Both the position numbers and the translations under genes were made by a program. Under the pieces are notes generated by a model that searched no databases, was not told the origin of the DNA, and was given only the letters and a program-made list of their open reading frames with translations. Positions 1-7,756 of a DNA stretch of 34,949 nt are shown piece by piece. The first letter of the stretch is position 1; each line of letters starts with the position of its first letter. Source of the DNA: Verrucomicrobiota bacterium (GTDB taxonomy: Bacteria; Verrucomicrobiota; Verrucomicrobiia; Limisphaerales; UBA8199); the NCBI GenBank assembly GCA_029974925.1, contig JARKQH010000057.1:1-34949 (forward strand), in the 5' to 3' direction.

Positions 1-1
1 C

Positions 2-292
<291 letters not shown>

Positions 293-387
293 CGGAGCGA
301 TTGGCCGGGGCCCACGCCTCGTTCTTTCCGTCCGACGGCTGCCACCCTCCGGCAGTGGCGCTTCGGAAATCAGGCATTTTGGGTCAT

Positions 388-413
388 AAGCCCTGGCCGC
401 GGCCCGGTTTTTT
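388..413 (+). terminator. Candidate intrinsic terminator after the RND pump gene
   Basis: An imperfect GC-rich hairpin (CC-t-GGC, four-base loop, GCC-c-GG) is followed directly by six T residues at 408-413. The inner stem is only three to five pairs with one mismatch, so folding strength is moderate. It lies between the RND stop (292) and the dapA start (473), the expected place for a terminator separating the two. Confidence 0.45.
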
Positions 414-472
414 GACTGGCCAAGCAGCCGCTTTTCGCTACCGTGGGCCGCCGATTTGGCAAAGGAATAGTC

Positions 473-1351
473 ATGTTTACTGGAACCTATACTGCGATTG
501 TGACGCCGTTCAAAAACGGGCAACTGGATGAGGCCGCGCTCGAGCGGTTGGTCAAAGCCCAGGTCAAAGGCGGCGTGGACGGAATTGTCCCCGTCGGCAC
601 CACGGGCGAATCGCCAACGGTGGATTACGAGGAGCACATCCACATCATCGCCCTGGCGGTCAAGTTCGCCGCGGGGAAAATCAAGGTGCTGGCCGGCACG
701 GGGGGCAACTCGACCAGTGAGGCCGTGCACCTGACCGAACGCGCCGAGAAGGCCGGCGCGGACGGGTCGCTGCAGGTGGCGCCCTACTATAACAAGCCGA
801 CCCAGGAGGGCCTCTTCCAGCATTTCCGCGAGGTGGCCCGCAAGACGCGCCTGCCCATCATCCTTTACAGCATCCCCGGCCGGTGCGGCGTCGAGATCGG
901 CGTGGACACCGTCAAGCGCCTCGCCCAAGCCTGCCCCAACATCATCGGAATCAAGGAGGCGGGCGGCAACCCCGACCGGGTGAGCCAGCTCCGCGCCGCC
1001 TTGGGACCCAAGTTCGAGATTCTCAGCGGGGATGACGCGCTGACGCTGCCCTTCATGGCCGTCGGGGCTCAGGGCGTCATCAGCGTCGCCTCGAATGTCA
1101 TCCCGCGCCAGGTCGCTCAAATGGTGAGGGCGTTCGCCCGGGGCGACCTCCGCGGCGCGATGAACTTGCATCGGAAGTATTATCCGTTGTTCAAGGATTT
1201 GTTCATCGAAACCAACCCGGTGCCCGTGAAAGCGGCGCTGGCCATGATGGGCCTGATCCAGGAGGAGTACCGGCTGCCCTTGGTCCCCATGAACCCCAAA
1301 AACCGGCAGGTCCTGCAGGCCACCCTCCAGGCCTGTGGCGTCCTCCGCTAA
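473..1351 (+). CDS. dapA: 4-hydroxy-tetrahydrodipicolinate synthase
   Basis: DapA condenses pyruvate with aspartate semialdehyde, the first committed step toward diaminopimelate (for peptidoglycan) and lysine. The 292-residue product matches the usual family length. Visible residues are VGTTGESPT at 41-49 (the pyruvate-binding Thr pair is T43/T44), the VAPYYNKPTQEG segment at 102-113, catalytic Tyr132, the Arg137 that would bind the substrate carboxylate, and the Schiff-base Lys161 in GIKEAGG. The start at 473 is preferred over in-frame 443 because AAAGGA (461-466) sits six bases before this ATG, and because the family begins MFTGTYTAIVTPF. dapB follows after 41 bases on the same strand, so the two are probably co-transcribed. 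Identification is secure. Confidence 0.97.
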   Translation: MFTGTYTAIVTPFKNGQLDEAALERLVKAQVKGGVDGIVPVGTTGESPTVDYEEHIHIIALAVKFAAGKIKVLAGTGGNSTSEAVHLTERAEKAGADGSLQVAPYYNKPTQEGLFQHFREVARKTRLPIILYSIPGRCGVEIGVDTVKRLAQACPNIIGIKEAGGNPDRVSQLRAALGPKFEILSGDDALTLPFMAVGAQGVISVASNVIPRQVAQMVRAFARGDLRGAMNLHRKYYPLFKDLFIETNPVPVKAALAMMGLIQEEYRLPLVPMNPKNRQVLQATLQACGVLR

Positions 1352-1392
1352 ACCGCGCTTCGCACCAACGGACGCTCCAGCAGAAAACAGCC

Positions 1393-2127
1393 ATGACTCG
1401 AGTCATTATCAACGGTTCCAAGGGGCGCATGGGCCGCGCCTTGCTCGCCTGCGCCCCCCATCACCCGGAAGTCCAGGTCGCCGCCCAGGTGGATCAGGGG
1501 GACGACATCCGGACGGTGATTGACCAGGCGGATGTGGTGATTGATTTCAGCACCCACACCGCCACGCCCGGCCTGGCTGCCCTCTGCGCCGAGCACCGCA
1601 AGGCCATGGTCATCGGCACCACCGGCCATTCCAACGAAGACCGCTCGGCCATCACCCGCTTCAGCGCCGCCATCCCCATGGTGCTGGCCTCGAACTTCTC
1701 CACCGGCGTTAACACGCTGTTCTGGCTGACCCGGAAAGCGGCGGAGGTGCTCGGGCCGGCCTTTGACCTCGAAATCGTTGAAATGCACCACCGGCTCAAG
1801 CGCGACGCCCCCAGCGGCACGGCGCGCACGCTGGCCGAAATCCTGGCCGCCGTCCGCCAGCAACAATACGACCGCGTTGCCCGGCACGGACGATCAGGGA
1901 TTGTCGGAGAGCGCACGGCGGCCGAGATCGGCGTTCACTCCATCCGGGGCGGGGATGTGGTGGGCGAGCACACCGTCATCTTCGCCGCCACCGGCGAGCG
2001 GGTCGAACTGACCCACAAAGCGTCCTCGCGCGAAACGTTTGCCAACGGCGCCCTCCGTGCGGCCCAATGGGTGGTTCGCCAGAAACCGGGGCTCTACGAC
2101 ATGCAGGACGTCCTGGGCTTGAAATGA
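1393..2127 (+). CDS. dapB: 4-hydroxy-tetrahydrodipicolinate reductase
   Basis: DapB reduces the DapA product with NAD(P)H in the cytoplasm, the second diaminopimelate step. The 244-residue protein has the dinucleotide-binding loop INGSKGRMG (6-14), GTTGH (75-79), and the signature EMHHRLKRDAPSGTA (130-144), which contains the catalytic His132/His133 pair and Lys136. It is slightly shorter than the ~270-residue E. coli enzyme, which is common outside Proteobacteria. It lies 41 bases after dapA and is followed by folK, which may start inside its stop codon, so dapA-dapB-folK look like one transcript. No other diaminopimelate gene is in the window, so the transaminase branch used cannot be inferred. 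Confidence 0.97.
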   Translation: MTRVIINGSKGRMGRALLACAPHHPEVQVAAQVDQGDDIRTVIDQADVVIDFSTHTATPGLAALCAEHRKAMVIGTTGHSNEDRSAITRFSAAIPMVLASNFSTGVNTLFWLTRKAAEVLGPAFDLEIVEMHHRLKRDAPSGTARTLAEILAAVRQQQYDRVARHGRSGIVGERTAAEIGVHSIRGGDVVGEHTVIFAATGERVELTHKASSRETFANGALRAAQWVVRQKPGLYDMQDVLGLK

Positions 2128-2150
2128 CCGCCCGGGAGCGGGGGCTCCGC

Positions 2151-2654
2151 ATGACCACGGGTCTGGCCATCATCGCGCTGGGGTCCAACCAGGGCGACGC
2201 GCGCCGTCAGGTGCGCGAGGCCATCGGCCGCCTCGCCGAACTGTCCGCTGCTCCCCTGCGCGTTTCTTCCCTGTGGGAAACCGCGCCGGTGGATTGCCCC
2301 CCCGGCTCGCCGCCTTTTGTCAATGCTGTCGTCGCCCTCACGCCGCTTCCGGCCGAGTCGCCTGAATCGCTGCTGGCCAAACTTCAGGACCTGGAGAAGG
2401 CATTTGGCCGCAAGCCCAAACGGGTCTTGAACGAACCGCGGCCGTTGGACCTGGATTTAATTGCCTTTGGCGCCGAACGGCGCAACACCCCCGAGCTGAC
2501 TTTGCCCCACCCCCGGGCGCACCTCCGCCGTTTCGTCCTGGCGCCCCTGGCCGAAATTCTGCCGGACCTGGTGCTGCCGGGGCAAACCCAGACGGTGGCC
2601 CAACTGCTGGCAGCGCTGCGGTCCGACGAACAAATCCGGAAGATTTCGGGTTGA
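2151..2654 (+). CDS. folK: 2-amino-4-hydroxy-6-hydroxymethyldihydropteridine pyrophosphokinase
   Basis: HPPK transfers pyrophosphate from ATP to 6-hydroxymethyl-dihydropterin, feeding dihydropteroate synthase in folate synthesis. The product of ~167 residues has the N-terminal ALGSNQGD motif, the WETAPV segment, and the family signature NEPRPLDLDLIAFG, where the two Asp residues bind magnesium, followed by LPHPRAHLRRFVL. I chose ATG 2151 because it places GSN at the usual distance from the N terminus and a GGGAG/GGGGG purine stretch lies upstream. ATG 2124 is also possible: it overlaps the dapB stop as ATGA, which would give translational coupling and nine more residues. The gene converges on the minus-strand permease with only 12 bases between stops. 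Confidence 0.93.
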   Translation: MTTGLAIIALGSNQGDARRQVREAIGRLAELSAAPLRVSSLWETAPVDCPPGSPPFVNAVVALTPLPAESPESLLAKLQDLEKAFGRKPKRVLNEPRPLDLDLIAFGAERRNTPELTLPHPRAHLRRFVLAPLAEILPDLVLPGQTQTVAQLLAALRSDEQIRKISG

Positions 2655-2666
2655 GACGAAGCGACC

Positions 2667-3989
2667 TCAGCGCCCCGGCGCCCCGGCGGCTTGGGTTCCC
2701 AAGGCTTTGGGCGGATGAAACAGCAAGGCCAGGGCCGCCGCCGCAACGAGCGAGATGACGGCAGGCACCAGGAAGAGCGAGCGGTAGTCCGTGATATCCC
2801 CGCGAGTAAAGAAGGACTGTTTCAGCCAGGGGCAGATGAAATTCGCCGCGATGTAGCCGAAACCAAAGATCATCATGTTGAACAGGCCTTGAGCGCTGGC
2901 CCGCGTATCTTTCGGAAAACAGGCATCCACAAAGATGTAAACGGTCGCAAAGAAGAAGGCGTAGCAAATGCCGTGGACGAGCTGGACCAGGATGATGAGC
3001 TCCTTGTGCTGCGGAAAAAAGGCGTACACGGCAAAACGCAGCGTATGACCCAGAATGCCGACGAGCATGGTCGCCCGCCAGCCCAGCCGTTTGAGCGTCA
3101 TCCCCAGGACGAGCATCGTCAGAATTTCCATCACCTGCCCGATGGACATGACCGGCATGATCCAGTTTCCCGGGATGCCGGGCCCCCCCGCCGAGGAGGG
3201 CGTGCCCAGGAAGGACGCCGTCCAGTTGAAGTAGCAGTAGAGCACGAACGAGTCCACCAAGGTGATGATCCAGAGAACCAGCAGAAACCGATGCCGCAGC
3301 AGCTTGAGCGCCTCCAGCCACGCCAGCTTTTCCCCCGCTTCCCCGCCCCGCTTTGGCGGAGTATGCGGCAGCGTCAGGCTGTAGGCCGCCATGATCAACG
3401 AGGCGAGGGCCGCCACGATGTAAGTCCAGCGGGTGGCTTGGTGCAGTGCCGGCCCGGTCAACCCGCTGCTGAGCACCGTTCCCAGCCAGGCCACAATTCC
3501 CTGCGGATTTTCCGCGTGGACTTTGTCCCAGTCCACCAGAATGAACGTAAACGGCCAGGCAGCCAGAATCCACCCGATGGTGCCCCCCATCCGCACCAGC
3601 CCAAACTCCTTCTGGGCGTCCTTGATGTGCGCGAACGTGATCGAGTTGCAGATGGACATGGTCGGCACATAAAGCAGGCAATGCGCCAGCATCAGACCGA
3701 AGAACGGCCAGAACGAGCGGGTAAAGGCCAGCCCCGCAATCGCCACCCCGCCCACTAGGTGACTGAATGCCAGAAACTTCTCCGCCGCAAAATTCCGGTC
3801 CGCAAACTGGTTGCTGAAAAACATCCCCGCAATCGCGGCGAGGGGGAACGCGTTCAAAATCCACGACTGCTGCAGCGGCGAAAACCCCAGACTCGGCAAA
3901 TACCCATACACCAGCGGCATCCACGTCCCCCAGATAAAACTCTGGAGGACCATCATCGTGAACAGCCTCAGGCGGATCATTCGGTCCAT
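2667..3989 (-). CDS. MFS permease, nucleoside:H+ symporter (NupG/XapB)-like, copy 1
   Basis: The 440-residue protein reads as a twelve-helix inner-membrane transporter. The N terminus (LRLFTMMVLQSFIWGTWMP), the GFSPLQQSWI segment, the ADRNFAAEKFLAFSHLVGG loop, LLYVPTMSICNSITF and VRMGGTIGWILA follow the pattern of the nucleoside:H+ symporter family. That suggests uptake of nucleosides or a similar small solute, driven by protons. The start at 3989 is preceded on its strand by a GAGG Shine-Dalgarno about six bases away. It lies 110 bases downstream of a second permease of the same family, so the two are probably co-transcribed. The tail (GTQAAGAPGR) is short and non-helical. Substrate is not established by sequence. 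Confidence 0.88.
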   Translation of the reverse strand: MDRMIRLRLFTMMVLQSFIWGTWMPLVYGYLPSLGFSPLQQSWILNAFPLAAIAGMFFSNQFADRNFAAEKFLAFSHLVGGVAIAGLAFTRSFWPFFGLMLAHCLLYVPTMSICNSITFAHIKDAQKEFGLVRMGGTIGWILAAWPFTFILVDWDKVHAENPQGIVAWLGTVLSSGLTGPALHQATRWTYIVAALASLIMAAYSLTLPHTPPKRGGEAGEKLAWLEALKLLRHRFLLVLWIITLVDSFVLYCYFNWTASFLGTPSSAGGPGIPGNWIMPVMSIGQVMEILTMLVLGMTLKRLGWRATMLVGILGHTLRFAVYAFFPQHKELIILVQLVHGICYAFFFATVYIFVDACFPKDTRASAQGLFNMMIFGFGYIAANFICPWLKQSFFTRGDITDYRSLFLVPAVISLVAAAALALLFHPPKALGTQAAGAPGR

Positions 3990-4035
3990 AAAACCTCGTC
4001 ACCCGGCGGGGGCTGACGCCTCCCCGGGCGGCCGG

Positions 4036-4052
4036 CCGGCGCGAGGCGCCGG
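4036..4052 (-). repeat. GC-rich inverted repeat between the two permease genes
   Basis: Seven-base arms CCGGCGC and GCGCCGG flank a GAG loop in the 110-base gap between the two minus-strand permease genes. Transcribed on either strand it would form a stable hairpin. With no T run on the minus strand it looks more like an intercistronic processing, stability or attenuation element than an intrinsic terminator. Confidence 0.4.
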
Positions 4053-4099
4053 GCCAGACCGGGGTTTTCAGCAGGGGGGCCCGGCCAGGGCCGCCCGCC

Positions 4100-5269
4100 T
4101 CAAAACTTCACCACCACCAGCGCCAGCACCCCTGCCGCCGTGGCGATCAGCGGCACCAAGAACACCTTGCTCCAGTTGAATTTCCCCTCCACCAAGGAGC
4201 GGTCCATCACAATGCCCGCCACCTGCGTCCCGAGGAACAAGCCGATGCCGGTGGTGACCAGGATGATCAGCGCTTGCGCCGAGCCGACAATTTCGGCGGG
4301 GGCGACGGCGTTCACATACATCTGGCCGGCGATCATAAACATGACATAGGCCAGCCCATGGAACACCTGGGAGGCAACCAAGACCCCCTTGGGAGCCCGG
4401 ATCGTGTAGGCAACGTAGAGCAACAACCACGACAGGGCGCCGATCGTCAGCGTCCATTTGGGACCCAGCTTGCTGAAAAACAACCCCAGGAGGAACAAGG
4501 TGGCCAGCGCCTGCGCCGCCTGCGCAATGCCCATGATCCCGGGCACGTTCTTTGCCGACACGCCCATGTCCTGCAGGAACCGCGCCGTTCCGAGGAAGTA
4601 GAACTGCATCATGCCCGCCACCACCAGCGACACAATGATGAACACCGCGAACGTCGGGTTCGACATCATGGAAAGCGCCTTGAGGATGGGCACGCCTTCC
4701 CCACCCTTCGGCGGGGTCGCCGGCTGAACGATGCAAACCAGCGCCATCACCACGGACAAAATCGCCGCAAACTTCAGACAGTCGCTCCCGTCTCCCTCAC
4801 CCTTGCGCAAATTGCGCCAGCCCGTCAGCGCGTAACCCACCAGCGCCCAGGCCACCGGCGCCCAGATGAAAATGCCCGGCGACTGTTTGCCGGGGTCGGT
4901 CAGGTGGCTGAACATCAGGGAATTCACCAGCGGAATCGTGGCCGCATATAAAGCCGAGTAGCCCAGCATGACCAGGAAGAGCGGCTTGAATTTGCTGGTG
5001 CGGGACGCGACAAACAGCAGCAGCACGCCGATGGCATGGCACGCCGCCAGAATCCAGCGGGTGTCCACGTATTTGTCCGCCAACTGCCCCGCCAGCAGCG
5101 GGGTGATCATGCTCGCCAGCGGCAGGGTGGCGTAAATCCAACCCGTCTGCTTCCCGCTCATCTGCAGCGGGCCGAGCAAACGGGCGGCCAGCACGGGCAT
5201 CCACGCCCCCCAGACGGCGTATTCCATAAACATCAGCGCGCTTAGTTGCAAATACAGGGTGGTGCTCAT
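4100..5269 (-). CDS. MFS permease, nucleoside:H+ symporter-like, copy 2
   Basis: This 389-residue twelve-helix membrane protein is of the same family as its downstream neighbour but clearly diverged. It begins LYLQLSALMFMEYAVWGAWMP and has KQTGWIYATLPLASMITPLLAGQLADKY-like sequence (in two parts: QTGWIYATLPLASMITP and LLAGQLADKY), then TIPLVNSLMFSHL and an FFSKLGPKW loop between helices. These match the symporter family: WGAWMP in helix 1, the tryptophan-rich GWIY in helix 2 and the NS..F in helix 4. It is ~50 residues shorter than copy 1. The ATG at 5267-5269 has no Shine-Dalgarno, and a short perfect dyad lies immediately upstream (5273-5287). It is probably the first gene of a two-gene operon. 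The solute is unknown. Confidence 0.87.
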   Translation of the reverse strand: MSTTLYLQLSALMFMEYAVWGAWMPVLAARLLGPLQMSGKQTGWIYATLPLASMITPLLAGQLADKYVDTRWILAACHAIGVLLLFVASRTSKFKPLFLVMLGYSALYAATIPLVNSLMFSHLTDPGKQSPGIFIWAPVAWALVGYALTGWRNLRKGEGDGSDCLKFAAILSVVMALVCIVQPATPPKGGEGVPILKALSMMSNPTFAVFIIVSLVVAGMMQFYFLGTARFLQDMGVSAKNVPGIMGIAQAAQALATLFLLGLFFSKLGPKWTLTIGALSWLLLYVAYTIRAPKGVLVASQVFHGLAYVMFMIAGQMYVNAVAPAEIVGSAQALIILVTTGIGLFLGTQVAGIVMDRSLVEGKFNWSKVFLVPLIATAAGVLALVVVKF

Positions 5270-5272
5270 AGG

Positions 5273-5287
5273 TAACGTTTAGCGTTA
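5273..5287. promoter_or_regulatory. Perfect inverted repeat just upstream of the permease operon
   Basis: TAACG-TTTAG-CGTTA lies three bases upstream of the permease start codon (5269, minus strand). A dyad this close to the start, in a leader without a Shine-Dalgarno, is a plausible operator, but with 5-base arms it could also occur by chance. No regulator gene is adjacent. Confidence 0.35.
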
Positions 5288-5664
5288 TGTGTTCAGTAAT
5301 TTAATGCTGCGATCCCGGAACGGCGTAAACCATCGCCGCGCGCCCGGCCCCTGAAGGCTCCGCAGGCTGCGGTCCAAACCCGCGTTGTTCCGTCCCGCGT
5401 TCAAGCCGGGCAACCGGCGAAACGAACCGGCTCGACGCTAGCGGACGCGCTGCGCAGGGGCAATAAGAAAAAAATGCGACACAACGAACGGCCCCCGGCA
5501 GCTCGCGTTTCCGCCCTGCTCCGGACGGATTCGCATCGGGCCGCAACGCGCGCCCAAATTGCGCCCAAATTCCGCTTGCCGTCGGGCGCCCGCCGCGATT
5601 ATCCTGCCGTGGATGGCGGCGTTGGAATCGCCTGATGCCGCCCCCGATGCCCTGAGCGGGCTGC
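5288..5664. other. Non-coding stretch between the permease operon and maf
   Basis: This divergent intergenic region of ~377 bases has open frames on both strands, but none with recognisable protein content. An AGCCGG/CCGGCT pair (5404-5409, 5427-5432) is the only stem seen, and a run of seven A at 5468-5474 the only local AT-rich feature. On the minus strand, TTTACG then 17 bases then CATTAA could be a poor promoter for the permeases. No RNA gene was recognised. Confidence 0.5.
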
Positions 5665-6324
5665 ATGAACGCACATTTGTTGATCCTGGCCTCCGCCTCC
5701 CCGCGCCGCGAGGCGCTCCTGCGCCAGATGGGACTCGAGTTTCGCGTGGTGCCCACCGCAATCGGCGAGCTGCACCACGAGGATTTCACGGCGCGCGAAC
5801 TCTGCCGAGTCAACGCCTACCGCAAAGCGCGGATCGCCGCCAAACAGTATCCGGACGCCCTGGTCCTGGCTGCCGATACCCTCGTTTACAGGAGGACCGA
5901 ACTGTTCGGCAAGCCGGCCACCCTGGCCGAGGCGCGTCAGATGCTGGCCCGACTGCAGGGCACAACGCATCAGGTGGTGACTGCTCTCTGCCTCATGCAC
6001 CTGCGCCAGCACCGGCAAAAAATCGTGTGCGACGAAACCGCCGTGACATTCAAAAAGCTCAGCGCCGCCGACATCCGCCAGTACTTCGCCCGGGTCAATC
6101 CCCTCGATAAAGCCGGCGCTTATGCCATCCAGGAGCACGGGGAGATGATCATCGAGCGAATCGTCGGGTCTTACAGCAATGTGGTTGGCCTGCCGGTCGA
6201 ATGCCTCGCCCTCGCGCTGGCTGAATGGGGGGAGGAATGGAGCTTGAAGCCGGCCCTTGTGGCCGCCGCCGCCCGCTCGCAGAGCCTGGCGTCCGGCCCC
6301 ACCTTGCGCCGCCCTTCCCGATAG
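5665..6324 (+). CDS. maf: Maf-family nucleoside triphosphate pyrophosphatase (dTTP/UTP type)
   Basis: Maf proteins hydrolyse non-canonical or excess nucleotides (dTTP, UTP and modified forms) to monophosphates and are linked to septum control. The 219-residue protein begins LLILASASPRREALL with the catalytic SPRR motif, then AADTLVY around 72-78 and GKPATLAEA with the conserved Lys. DKAGAYAIQ and GSYSNVVGLP close the fold; this last pair favours the dTTP/UTP subgroup. The final ~25 residues (after EEWSLKPAL) are Ala/Ser/Arg-rich and extend past the usual C terminus. The start at 5665 places SPRR in the normal position. It converges on the M20 peptidase with 10 bases between stops. Confidence 0.94.
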   Translation: MNAHLLILASASPRREALLRQMGLEFRVVPTAIGELHHEDFTARELCRVNAYRKARIAAKQYPDALVLAADTLVYRRTELFGKPATLAEARQMLARLQGTTHQVVTALCLMHLRQHRQKIVCDETAVTFKKLSAADIRQYFARVNPLDKAGAYAIQEHGEMIIERIVGSYSNVVGLPVECLALALAEWGEEWSLKPALVAAAARSQSLASGPTLRRPSR

Positions 6325-6334
6325 GCCTGCCGCG

Positions 6335-7720
6335 TTAGCGCCGCCGCACGGCGCTGAGTTCCTGCCACAGACAGGCGCTCATCCTCTGGCCTTTGGCAAA
6401 ACAGCCCAGGTCAAATTTTTCGTTCGGCGAGTGGGCATTGTCATCCGGCAACGCCAGCCCCAGCAGCAAGGTGTCCGCCCGCAGCACCCGTTTGAACTGG
6501 TTCACGATCGGGATGGACCCGCCCTCCCGCACCAGCACGGGCTCGCACCCAAACGCCGTTTTCAACGCCCGCAACGCCGCCCGCGCATCCGGCCCTGTCG
6601 GCGACACCCAGTAAGCTTCCGCGCCGTGCCCGGTCTTGATCTCCAGGCGGACCGTGGGCGGGCAAAGCCTGGCCAGGTAGTCCCGCACCAGCTTGATGAT
6701 CCGCGCCGGCTTTTGATTGGGCACCAGCCGGGTCGTGATCTTGGCCCGGGCCCATGCCGGCACAATGGTCTTGCTGCCTTCCCCCTGATACCCGCTGGTC
6801 AGGCCGTTGATCTCCAGGGTCGGACGCGCCGACCGCTGCTCCAGCGGCGTGTGGCTGCGCTCGCCAAACAAACGCGGCACGCCGAGGAACTTGCGGTATT
6901 CGCGCTCGTTGAAGGGCAGGCGCTTGAACTGCCGGCGCTCGTATGCGGACAGGGGCTGCACATCATCATAAAAGCCGGGAATGGTGATGCGCCCGTTCTT
7001 GTCCCGCAGTTGGGCCAGAATTTGACACAGCACCATCGCCGGGTTGTCCACCGACCCGCCGAAGATGCCCGAGTGCAGGTCTCGCGCCGGGCCATGAACA
7101 ATCACTTCGTAAGCGGCGATTCCGCGGAGGGCGTAAGTCAGCGCCGGGTGTTTGGGCGTGGGCATGCCCGTGTCCGAAACAATGACCGCGTCGCACGCCA
7201 GCTCCGACCGATGCTGCTTGAGAAACCCCTCCAGACTGGTGCTGCCCACCTCTTCCTCACCCTCGATGACGAAGGTGATGTCACACGGCAGCTCCGTCCC
7301 CGTTTCCAGGTAAGCCTCGACCGCTTTGAGATGCGCCAGGTGCTGGCCCTTGTTGTCGCTGGCTCCCCGCCCATACAACGCGCCCCCTTTCAGGCGCGGT
7401 TCAAACGGCGGAGACTGCCATAACTCAAATGGCTCGGGCGGCTGCACATCGTAGTGGCCATACACCACGAAATGCGGACGGCCCCCCCGCTTTTGGCGCG
7501 CGCCCGGCGTCCGCGCCACGACAATGGGATGGCGCGCGGTCGGATAAACCCGCGCCTGCAGGCCGAAGGCCTGGCAATGCTTCGCCAGCCAGTGGGCGCA
7601 GGCCTTCAGGTCCGCCTGATGCTTGGGCTGCGCCGAGACGCTCGGGAACCGGACATAATCGCACAGCTCGCGGACAAAGCGGGCCTGGTTTTGACGCAAA
7701 TAATCGGTGACGCGTTGCAT
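6335..7720 (-). CDS. M20 family metallodipeptidase (CNDP/ArgE-like)
   Basis: This is a cytoplasmic di-zinc peptidase of 461 residues, predicted to cleave dipeptides or related amides. All five metal ligands and the catalytic base are visible: His89 in VVYGHYDVQP, the bridging Asp122 in RGASDNKGQ, the Glu156/Glu157 pair in EGEEEVGS, Asp183 in SDTGMP, and the final His in DDNAHSPNE. A dimerisation lid domain occupies roughly residues 200-370 (ALRGIAAYEVIVHGPARDLHSG, in two parts ALRGIAAYEV and HGPARDLHSG). The ATG at 7720 is preferred over an upstream TTG at 7741 because GGAAG lies four bases before it and the family starts close to the YLRQNQARFV helix. Exact peptide preference is not predictable. 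No signal peptide is seen. Confidence 0.93.
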   Translation of the reverse strand: MQRVTDYLRQNQARFVRELCDYVRFPSVSAQPKHQADLKACAHWLAKHCQAFGLQARVYPTARHPIVVARTPGARQKRGGRPHFVVYGHYDVQPPEPFELWQSPPFEPRLKGGALYGRGASDNKGQHLAHLKAVEAYLETGTELPCDITFVIEGEEEVGSTSLEGFLKQHRSELACDAVIVSDTGMPTPKHPALTYALRGIAAYEVIVHGPARDLHSGIFGGSVDNPAMVLCQILAQLRDKNGRITIPGFYDDVQPLSAYERRQFKRLPFNEREYRKFLGVPRLFGERSHTPLEQRSARPTLEINGLTSGYQGEGSKTIVPAWARAKITTRLVPNQKPARIIKLVRDYLARLCPPTVRLEIKTGHGAEAYWVSPTGPDARAALRALKTAFGCEPVLVREGGSIPIVNQFKRVLRADTLLLGLALPDDNAHSPNEKFDLGCFAKGQRMSACLWQELSAVRRR

Positions 7721-7756
7721 AAGGCTTCCGTAATGGACCAAGTTGAAAGTGGGCGA

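Noticed and set aside
412-444. TTGACT as a dapA -35 box
   Set aside because: No acceptable -10 lies at 16-18 bases; the nearest TACCGT is 21 bases away.
2338-4002. 554-codon minus-strand frame over folK and the permease
   Set aside because: It is a different frame from the permease with its conserved helices, and its translation is His/Gly/Ala-rich with no fold.
5404-5432. AGCCGG/CCGGCT stem upstream of maf as a riboswitch or terminator
   Set aside because: Only six pairs with a 17-base loop and no T run or conserved core; expected by chance in GC-rich DNA.
6257-7423. 388-codon frame antisense to the M20 peptidase
   Set aside because: The minus strand has every metal ligand of the M20 family; the plus-strand translation is Arg/Pro/His-rich.
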